Shown piece by piece: positions 26,626 to 34,717 of a stretch of DNA of 64,000 nucleotides. The position numbers were made by a program, and so were the translations under genes. Origin of the DNA: Haloechinothrix sp033042135 (lineage in GTDB: Bacteria; Actinomycetota; Actinomycetes; Mycobacteriales; Pseudonocardiaceae); the NCBI RefSeq assembly GCF_033042135.1, contig NZ_WBXM01000001.1, positions 186,001 to 250,000 of the forward strand, written 5' to 3'. Each line of letters begins with the position of its first letter. The first letter of the stretch is position 1. The notes beneath the pieces were generated by a model, which saw only the letters and a list, made by a program, of their open reading frames with translations, was not told where the DNA came from and made no database searches.

Positions 26626-29061
26626 ATGAGCGCCCTTCGTTCGCTGCGGCTGCGACCTGCGCGCCGCCTCCGTGACCGGCTGACACAGCGCCGCTTCCGG
26701 AGCGGCGACGAACTGCGGCTCGTGCGCGTCGAAGCGCAACATTACCGATTCCCGGCGGCTCGCGCATCGGGAGCGACCGGAGAGAACGGCGAGGCGAGTC
26801 ATAATTTCCTCGTGCGGGTGACCGCCCGCCGTGGTGAGCACACTTTCGTGGGAATCGGTGAATGCCAGCCGCGGCAGGGAACGACCGGTGACGGGGACCG
26901 GGCGGCCAACACCGCCTGGGGCGTCTTCCAGTCACTGGCCAGGCGGCTGCACGACCGCGTACTGCCTGCCACCGGCCGCGAGGAGGCACTCGACGCGGTC
27001 CGGCAGGCGATGACCGAGTTCCGCGAGCTCGTGGCGAGCTACACCGCGCCCGGACACGAGGGGCCGCCGTTCCGTGGCACGCTGTTCGGCATCGAGGTCG
27101 CGCTGCTCGATGTCGTCGCGCAATCGCTGCAACTGCGGATCAGTGACCTGCTCGGTGGTGCCCGGGAGGAGCTCGAGGTCAGTGCGGCTCCGCTCGCGCC
27201 GGAGCTGGAAGCCGGTGAGCTGGCCCGGCGTGTGGCGCGGCAGCGTCGGTTCCCGGTGACACGACTGCGGGCCAGCGGCGAGCTCGACGCGGACTGGCGC
27301 CGGCTGGAAGTCGCCGCAGCGGCGAACCGGGACGCCGGGTGGGACAAGCCCCTCTGGCTGGACCTGGATGGCGCGCATGCGGGCGAGACCGCCACGAGGT
27401 TTGTCGAGGGGGTAGCTACGCGTATGCGGTCCGACGCGCTGTCGTCGACCGTCCTGCTCGGTGGCCTCCTGCCCGCCGAGCGGGTGGACGAGCTCGCCCA
27501 CGTGCAGCGGCTGGCCGACGACGCCTGCCGGGACGCGGGCATGGACCTGCGCATCCTGCTGGACGGCGCGGCCACCACCCCCGACGACCTGCGCGAGGCG
27601 TGTGCGCAGGGCACATGCCGGGCGCTGTCGATCCAGCCAGCCAGGGTGGGCGGCGTGCTGGCCGCGTGGGAACTCGCCCATGCCGCGATCACCGCGGGCA
27701 GCGACGTTCACGTGGTGTTGGACGGTGTGCGTGGCAGCAGCGATGTGACCGTGTGGGCGCTACACAACCTCGCCAGGGCACTTCCCAGGCTGGACTACCT
27801 GGCTGTCGCGCCGCCGACCGCCGCGAAGGTCCGCACCACCGACCCCGCTGCGACCTACGCCGGGCGCGAGACCAGCCGGATAGCCCCGCAGCAGAGAACG
27901 GGACTCGGGGCCGGATCGCTGCCGGACGCCGTCGAGCCGCATGTCGAGCGGCGGTTCGACTCGGCGAACGACCGGCGCCACAGTGCCACCGGAGCCGTCA
28001 GCGCTGTCTGGGACGACATCGACATCGACGCGCTGCGGGCGAGCAAGGAATCCGTGGACAGGCAGATCCACGACGCGCTCAAGCGCACGCTGTACCGCAA
28101 GGCCATGCGGCAGGCGGACGCGGAGTACCGGGCGAAGATCAGGGAACTGCTCGCGCTCGCCGAGCCCCGGCACATGACCCACCTGATGGCCAGGGAGCTG
28201 GAGAACAACGATCTGTCGTTGCACTCGGGGCTGTCGTTCACGGCGTTGATGTTTGAGCAGTCGGAAGCACGCCGCCTCGGGGCGTTCCGACCGGGCTGGC
28301 TGCTGGACAACAAGACGAACGCCTACGCGTTCGTCGACGAGCTGGGTGTACGCAGGCCGGCGTCCGACCTCCGCACCTACCGGTTCACCGAGCTCGAACA
28401 AGCAAGTCCGATCGTCATCAAACCGGTCAAGGGCACGGGCTCACGAGGGGCCTATGCGGTGACGGCGCCCGACCGGATCCGTCACCTCTACGACGGGACG
28501 GAGCTGTCCTCGTGGGAGGAAATGGTCGAGCACGCCAACCACCTGATGTCGCCGAAACGGACCCGCAAACTGGCCGACCGGTGGATGGTCGAGGAGCTGA
28601 TCCTGGAGGACAGCGCCGCGCAGCGGCTCGCGACGGACGTGAAGTTCTACGCCTGCTACGGCGAGATCGTCCTGATCAGGGAGTCGCGAAGGCTGGCTGA
28701 CGGCAAGCAGGCGGTGCGGTTCTGGACCGCCGACGGTGACGAGCCCGATGTCGGTATCGACGAGGAACCGCTGCCGGAGGCGCGTGGCGCCACCCAGGAA
28801 CAGCTGGCGTGGATCGCCGCTATCAGCAGGGAGATCCCGGTGCCGTTCATGCGTATCGATATGCTGCGTGGGGAGGACGGTCTGGTGTTCGGCGAGTTCA
28901 CCCCCCGTCCCGGCGGCTTCGAGCAGTTGAACTCGACCTGGGACCGAATCTTCGCCGAAGGCTGGATCCGTGCCGAGGGACGGATCGTTGAAGACGTACT
29001 GGCTGGCAAGGACTTCAGCGCCTTCGCCAAGGCAACCGGAACCAGCGCGGGAGATGGATAG
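26626..29061 (+). CDS. Enolase-superfamily domain (degenerate) fused to TupA-like ATP-grasp
   Basis: 811 residues. Residues 30-440 form a dipeptide-epimerase-like enolase domain: capping region with GIGECQPR, then a barrel. The catalytic set is eroded: Arg205 for the KxK lysine, Asp236 kept, Gly269 for the metal-binding Glu, Asp303 kept, and Gln327 for the second lysine. Residues 475-800 form an ATP-grasp module with VIKPVKGTGSRG, MVEELILED and GEFTPRPGGFEQL, resembling TupA. So ligase activity is plausible and racemase chemistry unlikely. It is coupled to the next ATP-grasp gene with a 1-nt gap. Confidence 0.85.
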   Translation: MSALRSLRLRPARRLRDRLTQRRFRSGDELRLVRVEAQHYRFPAARASGATGENGEASHNFLVRVTARRGEHTFVGIGECQPRQGTTGDGDRAANTAWGVFQSLARRLHDRVLPATGREEALDAVRQAMTEFRELVASYTAPGHEGPPFRGTLFGIEVALLDVVAQSLQLRISDLLGGAREELEVSAAPLAPELEAGELARRVARQRRFPVTRLRASGELDADWRRLEVAAAANRDAGWDKPLWLDLDGAHAGETATRFVEGVATRMRSDALSSTVLLGGLLPAERVDELAHVQRLADDACRDAGMDLRILLDGAATTPDDLREACAQGTCRALSIQPARVGGVLAAWELAHAAITAGSDVHVVLDGVRGSSDVTVWALHNLARALPRLDYLAVAPPTAAKVRTTDPAATYAGRETSRIAPQQRTGLGAGSLPDAVEPHVERRFDSANDRRHSATGAVSAVWDDIDIDALRASKESVDRQIHDALKRTLYRKAMRQADAEYRAKIRELLALAEPRHMTHLMARELENNDLSLHSGLSFTALMFEQSEARRLGAFRPGWLLDNKTNAYAFVDELGVRRPASDLRTYRFTELEQASPIVIKPVKGTGSRGAYAVTAPDRIRHLYDGTELSSWEEMVEHANHLMSPKRTRKLADRWMVEELILEDSAAQRLATDVKFYACYGEIVLIRESRRLADGKQAVRFWTADGDEPDVGIDEEPLPEARGATQEQLAWIAAISREIPVPFMRIDMLRGEDGLVFGEFTPRPGGFEQLNSTWDRIFAEGWIRAEGRIVEDVLAGKDFSAFAKATGTSAGDG

Positions 29062-29062
29062 C

Positions 29063-30262
29063 ATGCGACGGCTACCGGATCGCGACACCCTCCGCTCCGC
29101 GCTCGGGCTCGGCGGTGGGAAAGCGCTGCTGCGACGCCTACGCCGTACCAGCCGCGAGCATCCGAGTACGCCGGAACCCGCGGACGCCTCGACCCAGCGG
29201 GCAAGCGCAGATATCGAGTCGCTGCGCAACACCAAGGAATCCGTGGACGCGTTGATCACCGACGAGCTGAGCCGGTGGGTGAAGCCCCGCGCGTTGCGTG
29301 ACAATGGTGACGAGTACCGGCGCCAGGTCGAGGCGCTGCTCGATGCCGCGGAACCGGGGCACCTTACCCATCCCATGGTGCGCTGTCTGGAACGCAACGA
29401 CCTCTCGCTCCGGTCGGGCCTGTCGTTCCGGGCCCTGATGGTGGCCCAGTCGGAGGCGCGCAGGGCGGGCACTTTCCGCGCGGGCTGGCTGCTGGACAAC
29501 AAGACGAACGCCTACGCGTTCGTGGACGAGCTCGGCGTGCGGCGCCCGAAGACGGACCGCGCGGTGCACCGGATCGGGGAGCTGGAGCCGGTGAGTCCCG
29601 TGGTCATCAAGCCTGTCCGGTCGACGGGGTCACGGGGTACATACCTGGTGTTCGGCCTGGACAGTATCCGGCATCTGCGGGACGGCACGGAGTTCTCCTC
29701 GTGGCAGCAGATGCTGGAACACGCGCGCGAGCTGATGTCCCCGGCAGCGACGGTGAACCCGCTGACCGATCGCTGGATGGTCGAGGAGATGATCCTTGAG
29801 GACACCGCGGCGCAGCGACCGGCGCGGGACGTGAAGTTCTACACCTTTTACGGCGAGATCCTCCTGATCAGCGAGTCCCGCAGGATGCCGGACGGGAGTC
29901 AGGAAGTCCGCTTCTGGGACTCCCACGGCGAGCCCACCTTCACGGGCAGTGAGCGCCACCATTTCTTCGCCGGTGCCGACGGCGTGCCGAAACACGAGCA
30001 CGAGCTGGTGCGCGAGATCAGCACGGAGATCCCGGCACCGTTTATGCGTATCGACATGTTGCGCGGCGAGGACGGTCTGGTGTTCGGCGAGTTCACCCCG
30101 CGCCCCGGGAATTTCGAGCAGCTGAACAGCACCTGGGACCGGGCATTCGGCGAGGCATGGGTCCGCGCCGAGGGAAACATCATCGCCGACGTGCTCGGCG
30201 GCAAGAGCTTCGTCACCTTCGCCAAAGCCACCGGAACGGACCGGCCACGGCCGGTGCGGTGA
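29063..30262 (+). CDS. TupA-like ATP-grasp ligase, stand-alone
   Basis: 399 residues from ATG 29063 (MRRLPDRDTL), 1 nt after the previous stop; an ATG at 29054 is in frame but has no spacing to GGGAG. It is a close paralogue of the C-terminal half of the upstream protein (RAGWLLDNKTNAYAFVDELG, VIKPVRSTGSRGTY, RWMVEEMILED, GEFTPRPGNFEQL). TupA-type enzymes attach glutamyl residues in teichuronopeptide synthesis, forming amides with ATP. The N-terminal 60 residues are basic and low in complexity. Converges on the CapA fusion gene with a 24-bp gap. Confidence 0.85.
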   Translation: MRRLPDRDTLRSALGLGGGKALLRRLRRTSREHPSTPEPADASTQRASADIESLRNTKESVDALITDELSRWVKPRALRDNGDEYRRQVEALLDAAEPGHLTHPMVRCLERNDLSLRSGLSFRALMVAQSEARRAGTFRAGWLLDNKTNAYAFVDELGVRRPKTDRAVHRIGELEPVSPVVIKPVRSTGSRGTYLVFGLDSIRHLRDGTEFSSWQQMLEHARELMSPAATVNPLTDRWMVEEMILEDTAAQRPARDVKFYTFYGEILLISESRRMPDGSQEVRFWDSHGEPTFTGSERHHFFAGADGVPKHEHELVREISTEIPAPFMRIDMLRGEDGLVFGEFTPRPGNFEQLNSTWDRAFGEAWVRAEGNIIADVLGGKSFVTFAKATGTDRPRPVR

Positions 30263-30286
30263 AGCGTCGCACGGTCGGCCCTGCGC

Positions 30287-32512
30287 TTACGGCGCTTCCG
30301 TGCGCAGCAGCATGTCGACAATGTCTCCCGCGGTATCGCGTGGTTTACCGCACCACGGGTAGTGATGCCCGGAGACCCCGTTACCGACGTTGATCTCCAG
30401 AATCCCGTGGTTGCCGTGCCTGGCGGGCTCACCGTGGTCGCTGATGAACACGTCCACGCCGCACACCCGCACGCCGTCGACGGCGGCGACGGCTCGGGTC
30501 ACGATCTCTCGGTAGGTGGGGTGGACGTCGTCGGTCCTGTCGACGAAATCCGCTCCTCTATGGAGGTTGGACGTGCTCGCGAGGTACACGGTCTGCCCGG
30601 CTGCGGGAACCGCCTCCGGGTTCCAGCCCCCGGCGGCGAGGTGGTTGAGCTGTTCCGTGCCGAGCTTCGCCGGATAGAGGCGGTGCATCGGGTTGCTGTC
30701 CCGCGCGCGGTTCTTCTCCTCGACGAGCTCGCTGATGCTGCTCGTGCCGTCGCCGAGCACGTTCATCGGCACCCCGACACCGACCGCCGAGATCTCACCG
30801 TCGACGCAGGTGAACCGGAAGACGTCGCCGGTGAGGCCCTCCTGCGCCAACACCGCGCTCGAGGTGGCGGCGACGGCATCGAAGGCCTCGCCGAACTCCT
30901 CGCGCGTCCGCAGTCCCGTATGAACATCACGGCCGAGCTTGCCCACCACGGGTTTGACGCAGAAGCCGTGCTCGAAGGTGGCGCGGAGGCTGTCGAAGTA
31001 CAGCAGCGCCTCGCGCCGCTGGTCGGGCCGGAAGGTCATCCCCTCCGGAACCGACAGGCCCTGCGCCCGCAGTATCGAGGCCATTAGGTCCTTCCTCCCG
31101 ACCACACGGGTGGCGCCCCTGTTGATGGAGCGCCGTGCGGTGCCGTCCTCCCGCGCGAGGTAGATCCGCGCACCGCTGCTGATGTACGGCTGGTCGTTGA
31201 TGCGGAACCACATCACCGGCCGTGTCTTGCCCGCGACCCTCGCGGTTCCGTGCGTGTAGGGGATGTCGCGGGTCGCCAGTGCCTCGGCGATGCATTCGTG
31301 GGTGCTTCCTGGGCCGAAGTCCTTCGACAGGCGCGGCGGCGTCGCAGGTGCGGGTCTGTTGGCGCCGCCCCCCGCGCCCGCGGTGGTTGCAGGCGACCGA
31401 AGGCGCTGCCGGACGGGCCGGAGGAACCTGCCCGAGCGAGAGGGACCCGCACCCGATCGGGAAGGTAACCGCACGAGGTGAGCGTTGTCCGGGTCGGCGC
31501 GCCGGATGTGCCAGCCGTGCGCGTCCCGCCGCACCAGGTGGTCCCCGGCGAACGCGACCGGATCCGCAGAGCGACCGGCCAGGAGCCGCAGCACGTGCTC
31601 GGCCTCCGTCCCGGTCACCGGCCGTGGTCGCCTGCCGGTCGCCGTGTCCTCCACGATCACCGGGTACAGGCGGCGGTCGACGCCCCACCCGCTCGGCCTC
31701 ACGTGCCACGTCACCCTGGTGACGAGGCTATACGGCGGGGCGCGCCGGGGCGGGGGCTTCGCTGCGGGATGCGGCAGTAGGGCACCTGCCGAGAAGATCA
31801 CCGCACGATGCCCGTCGCCGGACACCTCCTGCAGCATGTGTGGTCCGTGGCCGATCACCAGGTCGGCACCGGCGGACAGCGCCTGGTCGGCGGTGCGGTG
31901 CGCGGTCTCGGTTGACCACCCGTATGCCCGACCCCAGTGAGGGTAGAGCACGGTGAACGCGTCCGGATCCTCGTTGCGTAACGCGCCGATGCGCGCGGCG
32001 GCGCCGCGGGCCGACAGCGGGTGCACTCCCCACCTGCCCGCGGTGGCGAAGGTGCCTACACCATCACCCGGCTCCGCGGTGGGTTCGAGCGCCCCGAGTA
32101 CGTGCAGGTTGCGCTCGGTGCTGTCGAGGGCGATCCGGCGGGTCAGGGGTGCGGCGGCGGTACCGGCGTCCGGCCCAGCACCGAAATGGGCGATACCGGC
32201 TTCCGAGAGCCTCGTGGCGGTCGCGGCGAGCGGATCGGGCCCGTAGTCCATGGCGTGATCGTTGGCCAGGTTCACCGCGTCCACACCGAGCTGTCGCAGC
32301 TGGGAGATCGTGGATTCCGGTTCGTTCCACAGACCGTGCCGGTCGGGCTGTCCCGCCGGGCGGGTAGGCGAGGCGGCCAGCACTCCCTCGAGATTGGCTA
32401 CGAGCAGGTCCGCTCCGTCGAGCAGTGGCGTCAGGATGTCGATGTTCTGTCGCGTACCGGCCTGCTCACCGAACGCGACATCGCCGACGAAAACAGCAGT
32501 GTAGCTGGCCAT
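30287..32512 (-). CDS. CapA-like metallophosphatase fused to cyanophycin-synthetase-type ATP-grasp
   Basis: 741 residues from ATG 32512 (MASYTAVF), preceded by GGGGGAATC; ATG 32527 is possible. Residues 1-290 are CapA/PgsA-like with the metal-site motifs GDVAFGE, NLEGVL, NDHAMDYG, HWGRAYGW and IGHGPHMLQ all intact. Residues 430-735 form an ATP-grasp of the CphA/GshF type: FCVKPVVGKLGRDVHTG, VPMNVLGDGTSSISELVEEKN, VDVFISD and EINVGNGVSGHHYPW. CapA proteins are needed for poly-gamma-glutamate capsule export. Fusing both in one chain would couple polymer ligation to a membrane-side step (inference). No signal peptide is visible. Confidence 0.88.
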   Translation of the reverse strand: MASYTAVFVGDVAFGEQAGTRQNIDILTPLLDGADLLVANLEGVLAASPTRPAGQPDRHGLWNEPESTISQLRQLGVDAVNLANDHAMDYGPDPLAATATRLSEAGIAHFGAGPDAGTAAAPLTRRIALDSTERNLHVLGALEPTAEPGDGVGTFATAGRWGVHPLSARGAAARIGALRNEDPDAFTVLYPHWGRAYGWSTETAHRTADQALSAGADLVIGHGPHMLQEVSGDGHRAVIFSAGALLPHPAAKPPPRRAPPYSLVTRVTWHVRPSGWGVDRRLYPVIVEDTATGRRPRPVTGTEAEHVLRLLAGRSADPVAFAGDHLVRRDAHGWHIRRADPDNAHLVRLPSRSGAGPSRSGRFLRPVRQRLRSPATTAGAGGGANRPAPATPPRLSKDFGPGSTHECIAEALATRDIPYTHGTARVAGKTRPVMWFRINDQPYISSGARIYLAREDGTARRSINRGATRVVGRKDLMASILRAQGLSVPEGMTFRPDQRREALLYFDSLRATFEHGFCVKPVVGKLGRDVHTGLRTREEFGEAFDAVAATSSAVLAQEGLTGDVFRFTCVDGEISAVGVGVPMNVLGDGTSSISELVEEKNRARDSNPMHRLYPAKLGTEQLNHLAAGGWNPEAVPAAGQTVYLASTSNLHRGADFVDRTDDVHPTYREIVTRAVAAVDGVRVCGVDVFISDHGEPARHGNHGILEINVGNGVSGHHYPWCGKPRDTAGDIVDMLLRTEAP

Positions 32513-32593
32513 GCGTGATTCCCCCATGAATCGTGACGCTTGATCGGTAGTGACTGTGTGGCGCTAGCGACGCCGGGTCCAGGCCACGGACGT

Positions 32594-34567
32594 TCACCCG
32601 CCTTTCGGGGCCCCCGCCGCGCCGGTTCCGCCATTGGCCCGGCCGAGGATACGTCGGGGACGGGACCGCATGATCGCGGCGGCTAGGTCGTCGTAGACGT
32701 CGAAGGCGTGCCCCGCGGTGGGGAAGGCGAACGGGGCCAGCGGCGGATCGGTATCCACCGTCGACACCGCCCACGTCGGGCCTAGCTCGGTGTGTCGCCA
32801 GGCGAACGAGACGGCGACCAGTGGCGGATGACCGAGCAACGCGACCACGGCGCGTGCCCGCCGCACCAGCGCACGGTCGAGCCTGCCCCGGTGCCCGACC
32901 GTGGCGCCCTCCTCGTCGATCGGCGTGGTCGCGGTGGTGTCAGCCAGTTGTGTCAGCGATGCCCGTACCTCGCCGTCGATCAGCAGCAGGCGCCAGGTGT
33001 GCTGCCGGGAATCCGGTCGCTGGCGAGCGCGGTCGGTATCACGGGCCGCGTCGCCCTGCTCGGTGATGGGGACCTCGGCATGCTGGAGCAAGCACTCCAG
33101 GGCAGGCCGGTCGCTGCCGAGGCGGGCGGCGAACACCGAACGCCCGCTGCGTTCCAGGACCACGGCGTGGTCGGCGAGCTTGCCGTGGATCAGCGTTGCC
33201 GCCACGCGCGCATCGCGCAGGCCGTGCCGCTGTAGAGCGCGGGCCAGGTAGTCGCGGTCGAGTTGTCGCGGGGGTAACTCGCGGAGTTCCTCCGGTCGCG
33301 GCAGTGGCACGTTCGCCTGCTGGCTCGTCGCAGGCATGCGCGTGGGCAGTGCCTGCCACGCGCCGCGCAGTCGCCCGGCGACCATGGCCCGTAGGCCGCG
33401 TCGCCCTGCGCTCTTCGTGCCCGACCCCGCGGTGGGCAGCTGGCCTGACCCGCTGCCGAAATAGCCGTCGATCTCCAGCTCGGCGGCGGGCACGGGGGTG
33501 CCGTAGAGCGGGAACTCGTGCATCGGCATGTCGTTGTTGCAGTTGACCTCGCACACCACGCAGCGCTGCTGCCCGGGTGCCGCGTCGAACCGCTCGGCGA
33601 GGATGTCCACGCCGCAGTGGTGGGCGCTGGGAAAGCATGCCGCCGCGCGTTCGGCGAGGCGGAGCAGTTCGGGGTGCACATCGCCGGTGACGGCGATGCC
33701 GTCTCCCCCCGAGGAGAGGTTCGCCTTGTAGTGCAGGAACACCCGCCTGCCTGCCTCGGGCACGCTGCCGGGGGTGAGGCCGCGCTCGGCCAGTCTGCCC
33801 ATCGCGACGTCGTCGAGGACGATCGGAGAGTGCCGCAGGTACGGGTTGGCGTACCGGAACTCGTTCTTACGCTCCACCAGCTCGGTGATGCTCGCCTCGC
33901 CGTCGCCGGTGACGTGGGCGGGTACGCGCAACATCGCGGCGACGGCACGCCCGGCGATCACCATGATCCGCAGGTCGATCGAGGGGATGCTCTCCTCGAC
34001 GAGGTAGCGCCGGTTGCGTGCCCGCGCCTCGCGCGCCGCATCGGCCACCTCGCTGTCGCTTCGGACGTCCACAGTGATGCCCTTGCCCCCGGAACCGGTC
34101 AACGGCTTGATCACCACTGGCCCGCCGATCCGGCGCGCGGCGCGCTTGGCGGCGTTGGCCGACCGCACGACCTGCCCGTCGGCGACAGGCAGTCCGTTGC
34201 TGGCCAGGACGCGCTTGGTGAGCTCCTTGTCGTTGCTGACCAGGCGGTCCAGCGAGGTCAATGTCTGGCACATGTTCTTGAGGAAGCCGAGGGAACGGGT
34301 GTCGCTGCTGATGATTTGCAGCAGCGACGACAGCCGAGTGACCTGGAGGCCACGGTCGCGCGCGGCTTCCGCCAGGAGCGTGGCATCGAGGGCCCGCCGC
34401 TCGGGCTCGTCGTGCTCGTAGCGGTAGGTCCGGGGCGGCAAACTCGGCAGGCTCCGCAATGCCGCGTCGATCAACCGCTCGAACCGGTCGGTCGAGGACC
34501 CCTCGACGGCGTCCGTCGCGGCCTCGCCGCGCGCACCCGCTTGGCCAGGTGCCGGTTCGTCAGTCAT
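32594..34567 (-). CDS. Cyanophycin-synthetase-like ATP-grasp ligase with extra C-terminal domain
   Basis: 657 residues. Residues 95-375 form an ATP-grasp: VVIKPLTGSGGKGITVDV, YLVEESIPSIDLR, HVTGDGEASITELVERKNE, HCGVDILAE, and CEVNCNNDMPMHEFPLYG as the metal-binding end. Residues 430-640 resemble the pre-ATP-grasp segment of the neighbouring CapA fusion (YLARALQRHGLRDA, then HAVVLERSGRSVFAARL) followed by a strongly reduced ATP-grasp, so this looks like a tandem protein whose second unit has decayed. It probably joins amino acids by amide bonds. Same strand as the genes on either side, with 81- and 150-bp gaps. Confidence 0.82.
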   Translation of the reverse strand: MTDEPAPGQAGARGEAATDAVEGSSTDRFERLIDAALRSLPSLPPRTYRYEHDEPERRALDATLLAEAARDRGLQVTRLSSLLQIISSDTRSLGFLKNMCQTLTSLDRLVSNDKELTKRVLASNGLPVADGQVVRSANAAKRAARRIGGPVVIKPLTGSGGKGITVDVRSDSEVADAAREARARNRRYLVEESIPSIDLRIMVIAGRAVAAMLRVPAHVTGDGEASITELVERKNEFRYANPYLRHSPIVLDDVAMGRLAERGLTPGSVPEAGRRVFLHYKANLSSGGDGIAVTGDVHPELLRLAERAAACFPSAHHCGVDILAERFDAAPGQQRCVVCEVNCNNDMPMHEFPLYGTPVPAAELEIDGYFGSGSGQLPTAGSGTKSAGRRGLRAMVAGRLRGAWQALPTRMPATSQQANVPLPRPEELRELPPRQLDRDYLARALQRHGLRDARVAATLIHGKLADHAVVLERSGRSVFAARLGSDRPALECLLQHAEVPITEQGDAARDTDRARQRPDSRQHTWRLLLIDGEVRASLTQLADTTATTPIDEEGATVGHRGRLDRALVRRARAVVALLGHPPLVAVSFAWRHTELGPTWAVSTVDTDPPLAPFAFPTAGHAFDVYDDLAAAIMRSRPRRILGRANGGTGAAGAPKGG

Positions 34568-34717
34568 TGAGCACGTCCGGGAATGTCGGCAGGCCGCAGA
34601 GCCGCCTGCGGAGGGTTGCCAGGTTTTCCGGTTTCAGGGTACGGCCGGGCGCGATACGGGACCGGCGCGCGGCTGCTCCGGTGGTCACGCGGTGCTCCGG
34701 GTTGCAGCTATCGAGGA